From assembly GCA_934154515.1 (NCBI GenBank), contig CAKPGD010000010.1, positions 1-26,074 on the forward strand: a stretch of DNA of 26,074 bases, written 5' to 3'. Below the pieces are notes generated by a model. It had not been told where the DNA came from. It searched no databases and worked only from the letters and a program-made list of their open reading frames with translations. This stretch comes from an uncultured Clostridia bacterium. Lineage in GTDB: Bacteria; Bacillota; Clostridia; TANB77; CAG-508. How positions within the stretch are numbered: position 1 is the stretch's first letter; the number at the start of each line of letters is the position of its first letter. Positions 1-6,959 of this stretch are shown here, piece by piece. The position numbers and the translations under genes are program-made.

Positions 1-1499
1 TTATATGCCATTGCAAGCACTCTTAATGCATCTTTTGCCATTTCTTCATTTTTATTGAAAATGGTTAATTTATACATTTCTAAATCTTCTTGTATTTGAC
101 CATTTACTATATATGAACTACATCTTTTTAAAAGTTCATCTACTCCACCTTTTGTATATACTAAATATTTGTCTCCGTCTTTGTGAACTGTTGTCATTAA
201 TTTTCTATCTGAATCAAATGGTATTTCTTCTACTCTTGGATATTCTTCAAACACTGATGGTTCAAAACTTAAGTTAAATCCCATATCTACTAATGCTGTT
301 TCTGTTGGGTCTCCTGTTAAGGTATTGTTTGAAGATACTTTCGTGTCATTACATAACATTGAAATATACACTAGCCTTTTTAATTCTGGTATTTTTATAA
401 TATCTGTATCTGCTCTTTCAAGAATTTCCATATTCATAATTTCGTTACTTGTAAATATTTTTTGCACTGTCATTTTATTTTGTGTAAGTGTTCCTGTTTT
501 ATCTGAACAAATTACTGTTGCACTACCTAGAGTTTCAACTGCTGGAAGTTTCTTTATAATAGCGTTTTTCTTGACCATTCTTTGTACTCCAATTGCTAAA
601 ACTATTGTAGATACAGCAGCTAAACCTTCTGGTATTGCTGCAACAGCTAAACTTACTGCTGTCATAAACATTTCTAATGGGTCTTTACCATATAAAAGTC
701 CTATTCCAAAAATTATAGCACATATTACTAATGCTACAATACCTAAAGTTTTTCCTAATTTATTCAATTTATTTTGAAGAGGTGTTTCATTTTCTATAGT
801 TTCATTTATTATTCCTGCTATTTTACCAACTTCTGTATTCATTCCAGTTTTTATTACTATACCTTTACCTCTACCATAAGTAATTAAGCTAGAAGAAAAT
901 AGAATATTGCTTCTATCTCCAATTCCAACTTCATTTTCTTCTATTGTACTTATGTTTTTATCTACTGGAACAGACTCTCCTGTTAAAGAAGACTCTTGAG
1001 CTTTTAAGTTTGCAGTTTCTATGGCTCTTATATCTGCTGGAACATAGTCTCCTGTTTCTAATACTACTATATCTCCTGGAACTAATTCTTTTGAAGGTAC
1101 TATTAATAATTTTCCTTTTCTTATAACTTTTGCCTCATAGCTGCTAAGTTTTTGAAGTGCTTCTAGTGACTTTTCGGCTTTACTTTCTTGTGCCACACCT
1201 ATTATAGCATTTACTATTACAACAATTAATATAATTATTGTATCTGTTATTCCTTCATCTTGTGCTATTCCCACTGCTCCTGATATTATTGCTGCTATAA
1301 TTAACACAATTATCATAAAGTCTTTAAATTGCTCTAAAAATTTTACAATTAGACTTTTCTTCTTTTTTTCTTGTAATTCATTATTGCCATACTTTTCTCT
1401 TGCTTTTTCAACTTGTTCATCATTTAGTCCATTTTCAATATCTGTTTCAAAAAACTTTTCAGTTTCTTCTATTGATTTGTTAAACCACTTTTCTTCCAT
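1..1499 (-). CDS. P2-type cation-transporting ATPase (Ca2+/Mn2+ type), N-terminal part, runs off left edge
   Basis: Membrane pump that uses ATP to export divalent cations. 499 residues are visible from the ATG at 1499, preceded by a GAGGAGAT ribosome site; the C-terminal part lies outside the window. The N-terminal cation-ATPase domain (WFNKSIEETEKFF onwards) is followed by paired membrane helices, the actuator-domain TGES motif at residues 173-176, the PEGL motif of helix M4 at 290-293 and the phosphorylation site SDKTGT with Asp333. PEGL and overall order match the P2A (SERCA/PMR1/YloB-like) branch. Automatic annotation would call it a calcium ATPase. The Mn2+-riboswitch just upstream suggests manganese export instead, as established for Lactococcus YoaB. 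Substrate is therefore inferred from context; the family call is secure. Confidence 0.95.
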   Translation of the reverse strand, partial: MEEKWFNKSIEETEKFFETDIENGLNDEQVEKAREKYGNNELQEKKKKSLIVKFLEQFKDFMIIVLIIAAIISGAVGIAQDEGITDTIIILIVVIVNAIIGVAQESKAEKSLEALQKLSSYEAKVIRKGKLLIVPSKELVPGDIVVLETGDYVPADIRAIETANLKAQESSLTGESVPVDKNISTIEENEVGIGDRSNILFSSSLITYGRGKGIVIKTGMNTEVGKIAGIINETIENETPLQNKLNKLGKTLGIVALVICAIIFGIGLLYGKDPLEMFMTAVSLAVAAIPEGLAAVSTIVLAIGVQRMVKKNAIIKKLPAVETLGSATVICSDKTGTLTQNKMTVQKIFTSNEIMNMEILERADTDIIKIPELKRLVYISMLCNDTKVSSNNTLTGDPTETALVDMGFNLSFEPSVFEEYPRVEEIPFDSDRKLMTTVHKDGDKYLVYTKGGVDELLKRCSSYIVNGQIQEDLEMYKLTIFNKNEEMAKDALRVLAMAY

Positions 1500-1540
1500 A
1501 CGCTATCTCCTCTTTCTTTTTTATTATTATGTACATTTTA

Positions 1541-1606
1541 CATATAAAAATAAGACTTCTAAAGAAAAATTTACATTTTTAATGTACTCCTTTCTTTAAA
1601 AGTCTT
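1541..1606 (-). terminator. Rho-independent terminator of the riboswitch expression platform
   Basis: Read leftward, a 16-base arm (1606-1591) pairs with 1567-1552 with only one G-U pair, and is followed by a U-rich run (1551-1541). The 5' arm begins inside the last conserved bases of the yybP-ykoY aptamer, so aptamer closure and terminator formation compete. It lies between the aptamer and the ATPase start codon, as expected for transcriptional control. Confidence 0.85.
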
Positions 1607-1684
1607 GCTTACCGCTTGGGTTACTAACCATGCATTTTCTGCCGAGATGTTGATTAGTAGTTTTTAAGCTACTCCCCTTTAATG
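1595..1684 (-). promoter_or_regulatory. yybP-ykoY family Mn2+ riboswitch aptamer
   Basis: Leftward leader RNA carrying the two conserved blocks of the yybP-ykoY family: an AAAGGGGAGTAGC-like 5' block (1680-1668) and an AAGCAAGACTTT 3' block (1610-1599), with the conserved CTCGGC-containing segment between them. Family knowledge: this RNA binds Mn2+ and usually switches expression on. Here the 3' strand of the closing helix overlaps the 5' arm of the terminator at 1541-1606, so metal binding would prevent termination and allow ATPase expression. Recognised by eye; a covariance-model search was not possible. Confidence 0.9.
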
Positions 1685-1706
1685 TTTATTTTATTATTAT
1701 ATTTGA

Positions 1707-1735
1707 ATTCTACCATTATTGTTTAATTTTTTCAA
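1707..1735 (-). promoter_or_regulatory. Sigma-A promoter of the riboswitch-ATPase transcript
   Basis: Leftward TTGAAA (1735-1730), 17-base spacer, TAGAAT (1712-1707), with TGG directly before the -10 as in extended -10 promoters. It would start RNA about 15-20 bases upstream of the aptamer. Confidence 0.7.
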
Positions 1736-1790
1736 CACTTTTTTGAAAAAAACTAAATCTTGTATATTTTTTATGTTTTTTAAAAACATC

Positions 1791-1819
1791 TTGCACTTTT
1801 TTTATTTTATATTTATAAT
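1791..1819 (+). promoter_or_regulatory. Sigma-A promoter of the DUF1064 gene
   Basis: TTGCAC at 1791-1796, 17-base spacer, consensus TATAAT at 1814-1819, 30 bases before the start codon at 1850. The start site would leave a very short leader containing AAGGAG at 1835-1840. Confidence 0.7.
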
Positions 1820-1849
1820 AGTCTTATTAAAGTTAAGGAGTATTTAGTT

Positions 1850-2203
1850 ATGGAACATTGGAGTGTTGAAGATTACAAAAATTTTACTAGTGGAAAAACT
1901 AAAAAAAGTAAATATAGGTCATATAAAGTGTCTGTTGATGGTCATACTTTTGATAGTCAAAAGGAGGCTGATTATTATAATGATTTAAAAATTAGGCTTC
2001 AGGCTAAAGAAATTAATGGCTTTTGTTTGCAACCTATTTTTATGCTTGCACCTAGTTTGAAATATAAGGCTGATTTTATTGTTTTTAATAAGGATGGTTC
2101 TACTGAAGTTATTGATGTTAAAGGCTTTAAAACTAAAGAGTATATTGCTAAGAAAAAAGTTTTTGAAGATAAGTTTAACTTAAAAATAACAGAGATAAAT
2201 TAG
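1850..2203 (+). CDS. DUF1064 family PD-(D/E)XK nuclease-like protein
   Basis: 117-aa protein matching the DUF1064 pattern, a small family seen mostly in phages and mobile elements and assigned to the PD-(D/E)XK nuclease fold. Visible pattern: KYRS...VDGHTFDSQKEA with Glu39, QP at 61-62, KADF with Asp75, and DVKG with Asp89 and Lys91. Glu39, Asp75 and Asp89-x-Lys91 fit the metal-binding and catalytic set. It occupies nearly its full length with this one domain. It has its own promoter and AAGGAG ribosome site and ends in a hairpin terminator, so it is a single-gene unit with no phage genes around it in this window. Likely acts on DNA; its substrate is unknown. Confidence 0.85.
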   Translation: MEHWSVEDYKNFTSGKTKKSKYRSYKVSVDGHTFDSQKEADYYNDLKIRLQAKEINGFCLQPIFMLAPSLKYKADFIVFNKDGSTEVIDVKGFKTKEYIAKKKVFEDKFNLKITEIN

Positions 2204-2219
2204 TTTCTCTGTTATTTTT
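2182..2219. terminator. Bidirectional rho-independent terminator between convergent genes
   Basis: Perfect 14-base inverted repeat (2182-2195 with 2206-2219) with A-rich and U-rich flanks on both strands. It contains the stop codon of the DUF1064 gene and touches the stop codon of the leftward gene at 2218, so one hairpin serves both. Confidence 0.85.
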
Positions 2220-2523
2220 ATAATTCAAATATATTTGCTTTTAATAGCATTTTTGATATTTTACTTTTTTCACTAAGTGGTATTTCCCACCTACTTGCTA
2301 GTATTGATCTACCTTTCTTAAATTCTTTTTTGGGTTTACCAAACACTTTATATAATTCTTTTTGTAAATCTACTTTATTTGTATAAATAGACATCAAATT
2401 TTCACTATATAAAATATTTATCGTTGTTTCTGTTTCCGATTTTAATGGTTCTTTGTATATTCTTTTATTTTCTTCTATTGTCTTTTTATTTTCTTTTATT
2501 TTTTCTTTCATATTTTCTTTCAT
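2218..2523 (-). CDS. Small protein of unknown function (101 aa)
   Basis: Not assigned to a named family. The first 30 residues are Lys/Glu-rich and likely helical or disordered. From about residue 33 the sequence looks like a compact domain (TTINILYSENLMSIYTNKVD ... SILASRWEIPLSEKSKISKML). No signal peptide or membrane segment is visible, so it is probably cytoplasmic. The start at 2523 has an AAAGGA ribosome site 7 bases upstream. That site lies in one arm of a hairpin (2529-2556) that could block translation. It follows another small unknown gene on the same strand and ends at the shared terminator at 2182-2219. Confidence 0.65.
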   Translation of the reverse strand: MKENMKEKIKENKKTIEENKRIYKEPLKSETETTINILYSENLMSIYTNKVDLQKELYKVFGKPKKEFKKGRSILASRWEIPLSEKSKISKMLLKANIFEL

Positions 2524-2528
2524 TTTAA

Positions 2529-2573
2529 CATCCTTTATATTATAACTAAAAGGATGCTTTTTATAAACATCCT
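2529..2573 (-). promoter_or_regulatory. Two mutually exclusive hairpins ahead of the 101-aa gene
   Basis: Leftward RNA has AGGATG (2573-2568) pairing with CATCCT (2556-2551), followed by four U residues: a weak terminator for the upstream gene. The same CATCCT, extended to CATCCTTT (2556-2549), also pairs perfectly with AAAGGATG (2536-2529), which contains the ribosome site of the downstream gene. The two structures cannot form together, giving a possible switch or coupling device. Seen directly as repeats; regulation is inferred. Confidence 0.45.
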
Positions 2574-2585
2574 CTTATATTTTTA

Positions 2586-2930
2586 CTAAAATTCTACTAT
2601 ATCTTCATTTGCTTCGTTTTCAGTTTTTTCTACTGTTTCTGTTTCTTCTACTATATGTGCTGTTTGTGATGTTGTTGTGCTTCCAAATGTGAATACCTTT
2701 TTAGCTGCTTTTTGTTTTTCTTCGAATTTTTTATAAAATTCTTCTTTAGCGTCGTTTAATGCTTCTTGCATAGCACCAAACATTTCTTCTATATCTTGTT
2801 TTGTATAATCATAGCTGTTGCTTCTAGCCATTGGCTCTAATATTTGTATGTCGTGTAATACATTATTTACTCTCTTTCCAGCATATTCTACAAATTTGTT
2901 TCTTTTTTCTTCGTTTACTTCTCTTTCCAT
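2586..2930 (-). CDS. Small acidic helical protein of unknown function (114 aa)
   Basis: Start taken at 2930 because GAGGAGAG lies 7 bases before that ATG; a longer frame exists upstream but has no ribosome site. The protein is charged and mostly helical. A conserved-looking central part (RVNNVLHDIQILEPMARSN, then DIEEMFGAMQEALNDAKEEF) is followed by a Thr/Ser-rich stretch and a Glu-rich tail ending DIVEF. No Cys, no signal peptide and no membrane segment. Not assignable to a family. It lies downstream of the RNA methyltransferase on the same strand but with a 114-base gap and its own possible promoter. Confidence 0.65.
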   Translation of the reverse strand: MEREVNEEKRNKFVEYAGKRVNNVLHDIQILEPMARSNSYDYTKQDIEEMFGAMQEALNDAKEEFYKKFEEKQKAAKKVFTFGSTTTSQTAHIVEETETVEKTENEANEDIVEF

Positions 2931-2992
2931 GTTTATCTCTCCTCGTTTTATAGTTTTGTTGTTGTCAAATTTCTTTTTTCTTCGACAATAAT

Positions 2993-3021
2993 AAAATATC
3001 ACAATTTCTTTTTAATTTCAA
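2993..3021 (-). promoter_or_regulatory. Possible sigma-A promoter for the 114-aa gene
   Basis: Leftward TTGAAA (3021-3016), 17-base spacer, TATTTT (2998-2993). The -10 is only a moderate match, so this is tentative. Confidence 0.4.
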
Positions 3022-3044
3022 ATATTTTTTTAAATTTATTTAAA

Positions 3045-3953
3045 TTATTTATTTTTTCTGATTTTTGCTATATAAAATCCTTCATATAAATCTGTTGGAC
3101 ATACACTTATTGTTCCTTTTATTTTAGTTGGTAGTATTGGCAATTCGTTTATTTCCTTGAATTCTATTGGAACAACTTCTGCTCCAGTTTCTTTTAATGC
3201 TTCTTTTACTATATTTTCATTTTCACATAAAAGTATTGAGCAAGTTGAATATACCATTTCTCCGCCTGGTTTTAGAACTTTTATTGCTTTTTTTAATAAT
3301 TCTATTTGTGATTTTTTACATTTTTCTATTAATTTTATAGTAAATGTTTTTTCGAGGTTTGTATCTGCTATGCTTAATGTTCCGCTTCCACTACATGGTG
3401 CATCTAGTAGTATCTGATCAAAAGAGAAAAAGTCGTCTATTTTTCTACTATCTACTTGCATAGTATATACCGAAGTAGCTCCTTGTTTTTCTATATTATA
3501 TTTTAGTCTCTCCATTCTTATTGTGTTCATTTCACAGGCTGTTATATTTGCATTATTTTTTGTAAGTGCTGCAATTTGCGTCGTCTTTCCTCCAGGTGCT
3601 GCTGCCATATCTAATATATCTACGCTTTCTTTTGGATTTAAGATAATTGGTGGTAGCATTGAAGATAAACTTTGTAAATATATTTCTCCATTTTTATACA
3701 TTTCTAGTTCTTGTAAATCTTTTTCTAATGCATTCTTTATAATTAATGCTTCGTTACTCCATAAAACTTTTTCATAGCTTATATTTTTTTGTTCTAATAT
3801 TTTTATAACATTTTCTGTGTTTGTTTTTAATGTATTAATTCTAAGTGTTGTTTTTCTTTGTTTGCTATAACCATCTATAATATTATTTACTGTTTCTTCA
3901 ACATATTGCTTTCTTAACATATCTATTAAAAAATTTGGTAAATTTTCTTTCAT
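3045..3953 (-). CDS. RsmB/RsmF-type RNA cytosine-C5 methyltransferase (NOL1/NOP2/Sun family)
   Basis: SAM-dependent enzyme that methylates cytosine C5, normally in 16S rRNA. 302 residues from the ATG at 3953, which follows AAGGAAGGA; a GTG nine codons earlier overlaps that ribosome site and is less likely. The SAM-binding motif DMAAAPGGK is at 115-123. Motif IV DAPCSG at 184-189 gives Cys187 (product release), and motif VI STCS gives Cys238 (covalent catalysis). An N-terminal RNA-binding segment (LRINTLK) is present. It is shorter than E. coli RsmB (no NusB-like domain) and lacks the long C-terminal extension of RsmF, so the exact target base is not certain. Confidence 0.93.
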   Translation of the reverse strand: MKENLPNFLIDMLRKQYVEETVNNIIDGYSKQRKTTLRINTLKTNTENVIKILEQKNISYEKVLWSNEALIIKNALEKDLQELEMYKNGEIYLQSLSSMLPPIILNPKESVDILDMAAAPGGKTTQIAALTKNNANITACEMNTIRMERLKYNIEKQGATSVYTMQVDSRKIDDFFSFDQILLDAPCSGSGTLSIADTNLEKTFTIKLIEKCKKSQIELLKKAIKVLKPGGEMVYSTCSILLCENENIVKEALKETGAEVVPIEFKEINELPILPTKIKGTISVCPTDLYEGFYIAKIRKNK

Positions 3954-3988
3954 TTTTATTTCATTCCTTCCTTGGGACACAGAATAAT

Positions 3989-4044
3989 ATTTTAATAAAG
4001 CAAAGACGAAACAAGGTATTAATATATCATGTCCCGTCTTTGCT
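3989..4044 (-). terminator. Rho-independent terminator after the 213-aa gene
   Basis: Leftward arm 4044-4030 pairs over 15 bases with 4013-3999 (two G-U pairs), followed by a U-rich tail. It lies 5 bases after the stop codon of the unknown gene at 4050. Confidence 0.85.
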
Positions 4045-4049
4045 CTAGC

Positions 4050-4691
4050 TTAGTCGAAGATCGACATAGTTTCTTCTAAATGTGCCTCTTTGTAATTTTC
4101 TCCAAAAATGCTGTATAAATACTTTATCCAGCTTTCTTTGTTAGACGTTGCATCAAAGTCTTCCAGCCTAAAATTTATAGGAATATCACTAAAGTCTGCA
4201 TCAATTTTAGTTGCACTAGCAACAATGAACTTACCCTTTTTATCTGTCATTAATATAGAAAAATTGTACTTTTCTTTAGGGTATATAGAGCTAAGAAACT
4301 CTTCCACCTGTTGCCTGCTTAACCGTTGTACAAAGCTACATTCTTGTAACCCTGTAAAAATTCTTTCTACTTTAAGCTCTTTTTCTACTGAGTAATATTC
4401 TTCTTTGCCATTTCTTGTGACATAGAACATAGAATATGGATTTACCATATCTCCTCTGCTTATTTTTACTCTTATAGACTCTTCTACAAGCAGTTCTATA
4501 GTAATGGACTTTCCTGTGTAATCCTCTATTCTTGCCTCATACTTTTCTTCTTTTACTCCTATTTTTTTGAAAATTTTAGGCAAGTCCGAAATCGTTATGT
4601 ATTTCCATCCTGCTTCTAACAACTTTTGTAACAACTTCTTTTCTCCGTTTTCATCTCTTGAAAAGTTTATACTTTGTCCCTTTATTTGCAT
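4050..4691 (-). CDS. Protein of unknown function (213 aa)
   Basis: Not recognised. Start placed at 4691 because AGGAGG sits 6 bases upstream; the ATG two codons earlier directly abuts the AGGAGG. Soluble alpha/beta-looking protein with no signal peptide or membrane segment. Recognisable stretches are the N-terminal LLQKLLEAGWKYITISDLPKIF and the acidic C-terminus ending ETMSIFD. It is a single-gene unit with a TTGAAA-17-TATAAT promoter upstream and a strong terminator downstream. By eye its GC content is higher than its neighbours (about 33-37% in two 60-base lines against about 28% nearby), which may indicate separate origin. Confidence 0.7.
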   Translation of the reverse strand: MQIKGQSINFSRDENGEKKLLQKLLEAGWKYITISDLPKIFKKIGVKEEKYEARIEDYTGKSITIELLVEESIRVKISRGDMVNPYSMFYVTRNGKEEYYSVEKELKVERIFTGLQECSFVQRLSRQQVEEFLSSIYPKEKYNFSILMTDKKGKFIVASATKIDADFSDIPINFRLEDFDATSNKESWIKYLYSIFGENYKEAHLEETMSIFD

Positions 4692-4746
4692 ATTCATCCT
4701 CCTGCTATTTAGCTTTTAAAAAGATATTTATAGTTACATAATATGT

Positions 4747-4775
4747 ATTATATTACTTTTTCTTTGATTTTTCAA
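4747..4775 (-). promoter_or_regulatory. Sigma-A promoter of the 213-aa gene
   Basis: Leftward TTGAAA (4775-4770), 17-base spacer, consensus TATAAT (4752-4747), about 55 bases ahead of the start codon at 4691. Confidence 0.75.
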
Positions 4776-4790
4776 GTTTTAGACGTTTTT

Positions 4791-5126
4791 TTATAAAATA
4801 ACTTTAAATGTTGTTATTCCGTCTTTGCAATCTACTTCTATTTTTTCCTCTTGCTTTGTGTTTTGCATTTCAGGTGGAGTTTGATTATTTTCTCCCTCTG
4901 GTTTTGCTGGTGGCTCACTCATATTATTTTCTTGTGTATTACTTGAATTGTTTGAATTGCTTTCACCTGGCTTTGTTGGTAGTTCACCCATGTTGCTTCC
5001 TTGCAACATTTCTTTGTTTTCATTTGAAGTGTTATCTTTTTGAACACTTTTCATTGTAAAATAACTTCCTACTCCTAATATTATTATAAGTAGTATTACA
5101 ATAACATTTTTTAAACTTCTTTTCAT
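4791..5126 (-). CDS. Small membrane-anchored, low-complexity extracellular protein (111 aa)
   Basis: Starts MKRSLKN followed by one hydrophobic segment (about residues 8-25, VIVILLIIILGVGSYFTM), so probably a signal anchor with the rest outside the cell. The body is Asn/Ser/Pro/Glu-rich with two related runs (GELPTKPGES and SEPPAKPEGE). It ends with a short ordered-looking tail containing one Cys (VDCKDGITTFKVIL). An excellent AAGGAGGT ribosome site lies 8 bases before the start. No enzymatic motif. It may be a degenerate or minimal member of a Pro-rich surface protein group; function unknown. Confidence 0.65.
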   Translation of the reverse strand: MKRSLKNVIVILLIIILGVGSYFTMKSVQKDNTSNENKEMLQGSNMGELPTKPGESNSNNSSNTQENNMSEPPAKPEGENNQTPPEMQNTKQEEKIEVDCKDGITTFKVIL

Positions 5127-5189
5127 TTCTTTTACCTCCTTGTTGTTTATAATATAGTCTTGTTTTATTGAAAAAAAATTGAATTTATA

Positions 5190-5234
5190 AAATATAAAAA
5201 ACAGATAACTTGTTTATTCACAAATTACCTGTTT
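5190..5234 (-). terminator. Rho-independent terminator after the GT8 gene
   Basis: Leftward AAACAGGTAA (5234-5225) pairs with TTATCTGTTT (5208-5199, one G-U) and runs into a U tract. It ends the DUF1836-GT8 transcript. Confidence 0.75.
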
Positions 5235-5260
5235 AATATATAATTTTTCGTTAATAGCTC

Positions 5261-6181
5261 TTATTTTCTGTCGTCTCCAACACAATCTGCTTCTTTTTGT
5301 GCTAGTTCTATTAATGCTTTGTTTACTTCTTCATCTTTTAATTTATCTTCTTCTGTATAATTTGCTTTTGCTTCTTTAATTTTGTCTAAGAAGTCTGTTT
5401 CTTCAGCATATTTCCAGAAATATTCTTGATATAAAATTCCATCACAGTGCCATGGCTTTAATGCAAAGTTAAAATGAATTAATTTTATTTGTTCTTCTGA
5501 CATTTCATCATTTGATACTGGCATATAGTTCCATTCTAACCCTATATTTTTTACTCTACCTTTACAAATTCTATTTAAATAGTCTTGGTCTTGAGCTACA
5601 GAGAATTTTACTGTTTCTAATAAATATAAAAACTTTTCTTGGAATTTATGTTGTCTAAGTTCTTTTAAATTCATTATAATAACTCCAGCATTGAAATAAT
5701 TATGGTAATCTGCCACTCCTACTACCTTTTCTACATATGCATGGAGTGGTTCTATGCTTGCTACTGCACCATCTTGTACTGCACCTATTAAGTAATTTTC
5801 TATATCTATATTATACATTTCTGCTATATCTGCTTTTAATACAGTATCGCTATCTATGTATATTGCTTTATCATATTGTGGATATAAATCTGGTATGAAT
5901 AATCTAAAATATGTTGTCATTGAAAAATAATCACGTGTGTATAATTTACTCATTATTTTTTCGACATGTTCAGTTACATCCATAAACTCTATACTTATAT
6001 TTTCTTGTTCATATTTTTTAATTTTTTTCTGATTTTCTTCTCCTATTTTTGTATATAATATTTTTAATGCATAATTGTTTTCTTTTGATGAATTTGCAAT
6101 TAATGATTTTATAGTTACTGCTAAAAATGGTATATAATTATCATCTACTGCAAAAAATACTGGTATTTCCTTTCTTTCCAC
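5261..6181 (-). CDS. GT8 family glycosyltransferase
   Basis: Retaining nucleotide-sugar glycosyltransferase of family 8, the LgtC/galactosyl- and glucosyltransferase group, probably cytoplasmic at the membrane face and involved in surface glycan or glycolipid building. Motifs: N-terminal VFFAVDDNYIPFLAVTIKSL, metal-binding DSD at 110-112 in AIYIDSDTV, NAGV at 164-167, QDQDYLN near 197-203 and the C-terminal HFNF...KPWH (His236, His245). Length 306 is normal for the family. GTG start at 6181 with AAGGAGG 9 bases upstream. It follows the DUF1836 gene after 48 bases on the same strand and probably shares its transcript. Donor and acceptor cannot be read from sequence. Confidence 0.93.
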   Translation of the reverse strand: MERKEIPVFFAVDDNYIPFLAVTIKSLIANSSKENNYALKILYTKIGEENQKKIKKYEQENISIEFMDVTEHVEKIMSKLYTRDYFSMTTYFRLFIPDLYPQYDKAIYIDSDTVLKADIAEMYNIDIENYLIGAVQDGAVASIEPLHAYVEKVVGVADYHNYFNAGVIIMNLKELRQHKFQEKFLYLLETVKFSVAQDQDYLNRICKGRVKNIGLEWNYMPVSNDEMSEEQIKLIHFNFALKPWHCDGILYQEYFWKYAEETDFLDKIKEAKANYTEEDKLKDEEVNKALIELAQKEADCVGDDRK

Positions 6182-6229
6182 TTTTGTTTCCTCCTTAAAT
6201 TTTGACCTTTTTTATTTTATATTGCTTAC

Positions 6230-6739
6230 TTAAAATCTTTTTAAATAAACTTTGTCTACATATAATTTATTTGCAAAAGATAAAACTACTCTTCTTAGCG
6301 CATAATTTTCGTTTGTTGTGTCTTTTAGAATTTCATAGCTCTTTCCTTCAAATACATTATCTATTGCTTTTTCAAGTTCATCGCAAAAATTATTGTAAGC
6401 ATTTTCTATTGTTGTTGTTCGTGTTGCTATTTTTATTAAATCTGCAATATCATTTAAACTGTAAATTTGTTTTAATAAGCATATAATAAATAAACTTGCA
6501 ATATGTTCTTTATTATATTTTTTCTTTTTAGTTGGATGTATAACTTCATTTTTTACATAATTATTTATCATAGTTTTTGTTAAAATATGACCATCTTCAT
6601 CTTTACTTACATATACTTTTAATGCTTCATCCAAGTATGCTATAATTTGATCTTTATATAGTTCTATACTTGGGAGTTCTTCCCATCTAGGTATATGATT
6701 TTCTGTAATTTCTGCATTTATACCTTTTTCACATTCCAT
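6230..6739 (-). CDS. DUF1836 domain protein, putative transcriptional regulator
   Basis: 169 residues with the full DUF1836 pattern: IPRWEELPSIELYKDQIIAYLDEAL, TKTMINNYVKNEVI, KKKKYNKEHIASLFIICLLKQIYSLNDIADLI. The family is typical of Firmicutes; the MINNYVK block resembles the helix-turn-helix of MerR-like proteins and is thought to bind DNA, but no member's target is established to my knowledge. AAGGGG ribosome site before the ATG. A good promoter lies just upstream and the GT8 gene follows closely, so it may regulate or merely share a transcript with it. Confidence 0.88.
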   Translation of the reverse strand: MECEKGINAEITENHIPRWEELPSIELYKDQIIAYLDEALKVYVSKDEDGHILTKTMINNYVKNEVIHPTKKKKYNKEHIASLFIICLLKQIYSLNDIADLIKIATRTTTIENAYNNFCDELEKAIDNVFEGKSYEILKDTTNENYALRRVVLSFANKLYVDKVYLKRF

Positions 6740-6761
6740 CTATTTTCCCCTTTCGTGCAAT

Positions 6762-6790
6762 ATATTATCACATTAATTTTTTGTCGTCAA
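6762..6790 (-). promoter_or_regulatory. Sigma-A promoter of the DUF1836-GT8 operon
   Basis: Leftward TTGACG (6790-6785), 17-base spacer, TAATAT (6767-6762), 22 bases before the start codon at 6739; the short leader still contains the AAGGGG ribosome site. Confidence 0.7.
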
Positions 6791-6959
6791 TATATTATTA
6801 TTTTTTTCTCTATTAAATATAGTTTTTAAGACCACATTTGATAGAGTATATTAATATTTTATTTATTTTTTCTGACCACTTAGTCGATATTTGCTACTTT
6901 ATACTCTTTGTGATATAGTTTTATAAAATTACATATACTATTTAAAGATGGGGGTTTTT

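Noticed and set aside
325..1599. Open frames on the + strand opposite the P-type ATPase
   Set aside because: They are antisense to a gene with full family motifs, have no ribosome sites, and encode low-complexity Leu/Phe/Ser-rich translations typical of reversed AT-rich genes. The same holds for antisense frames throughout the window.
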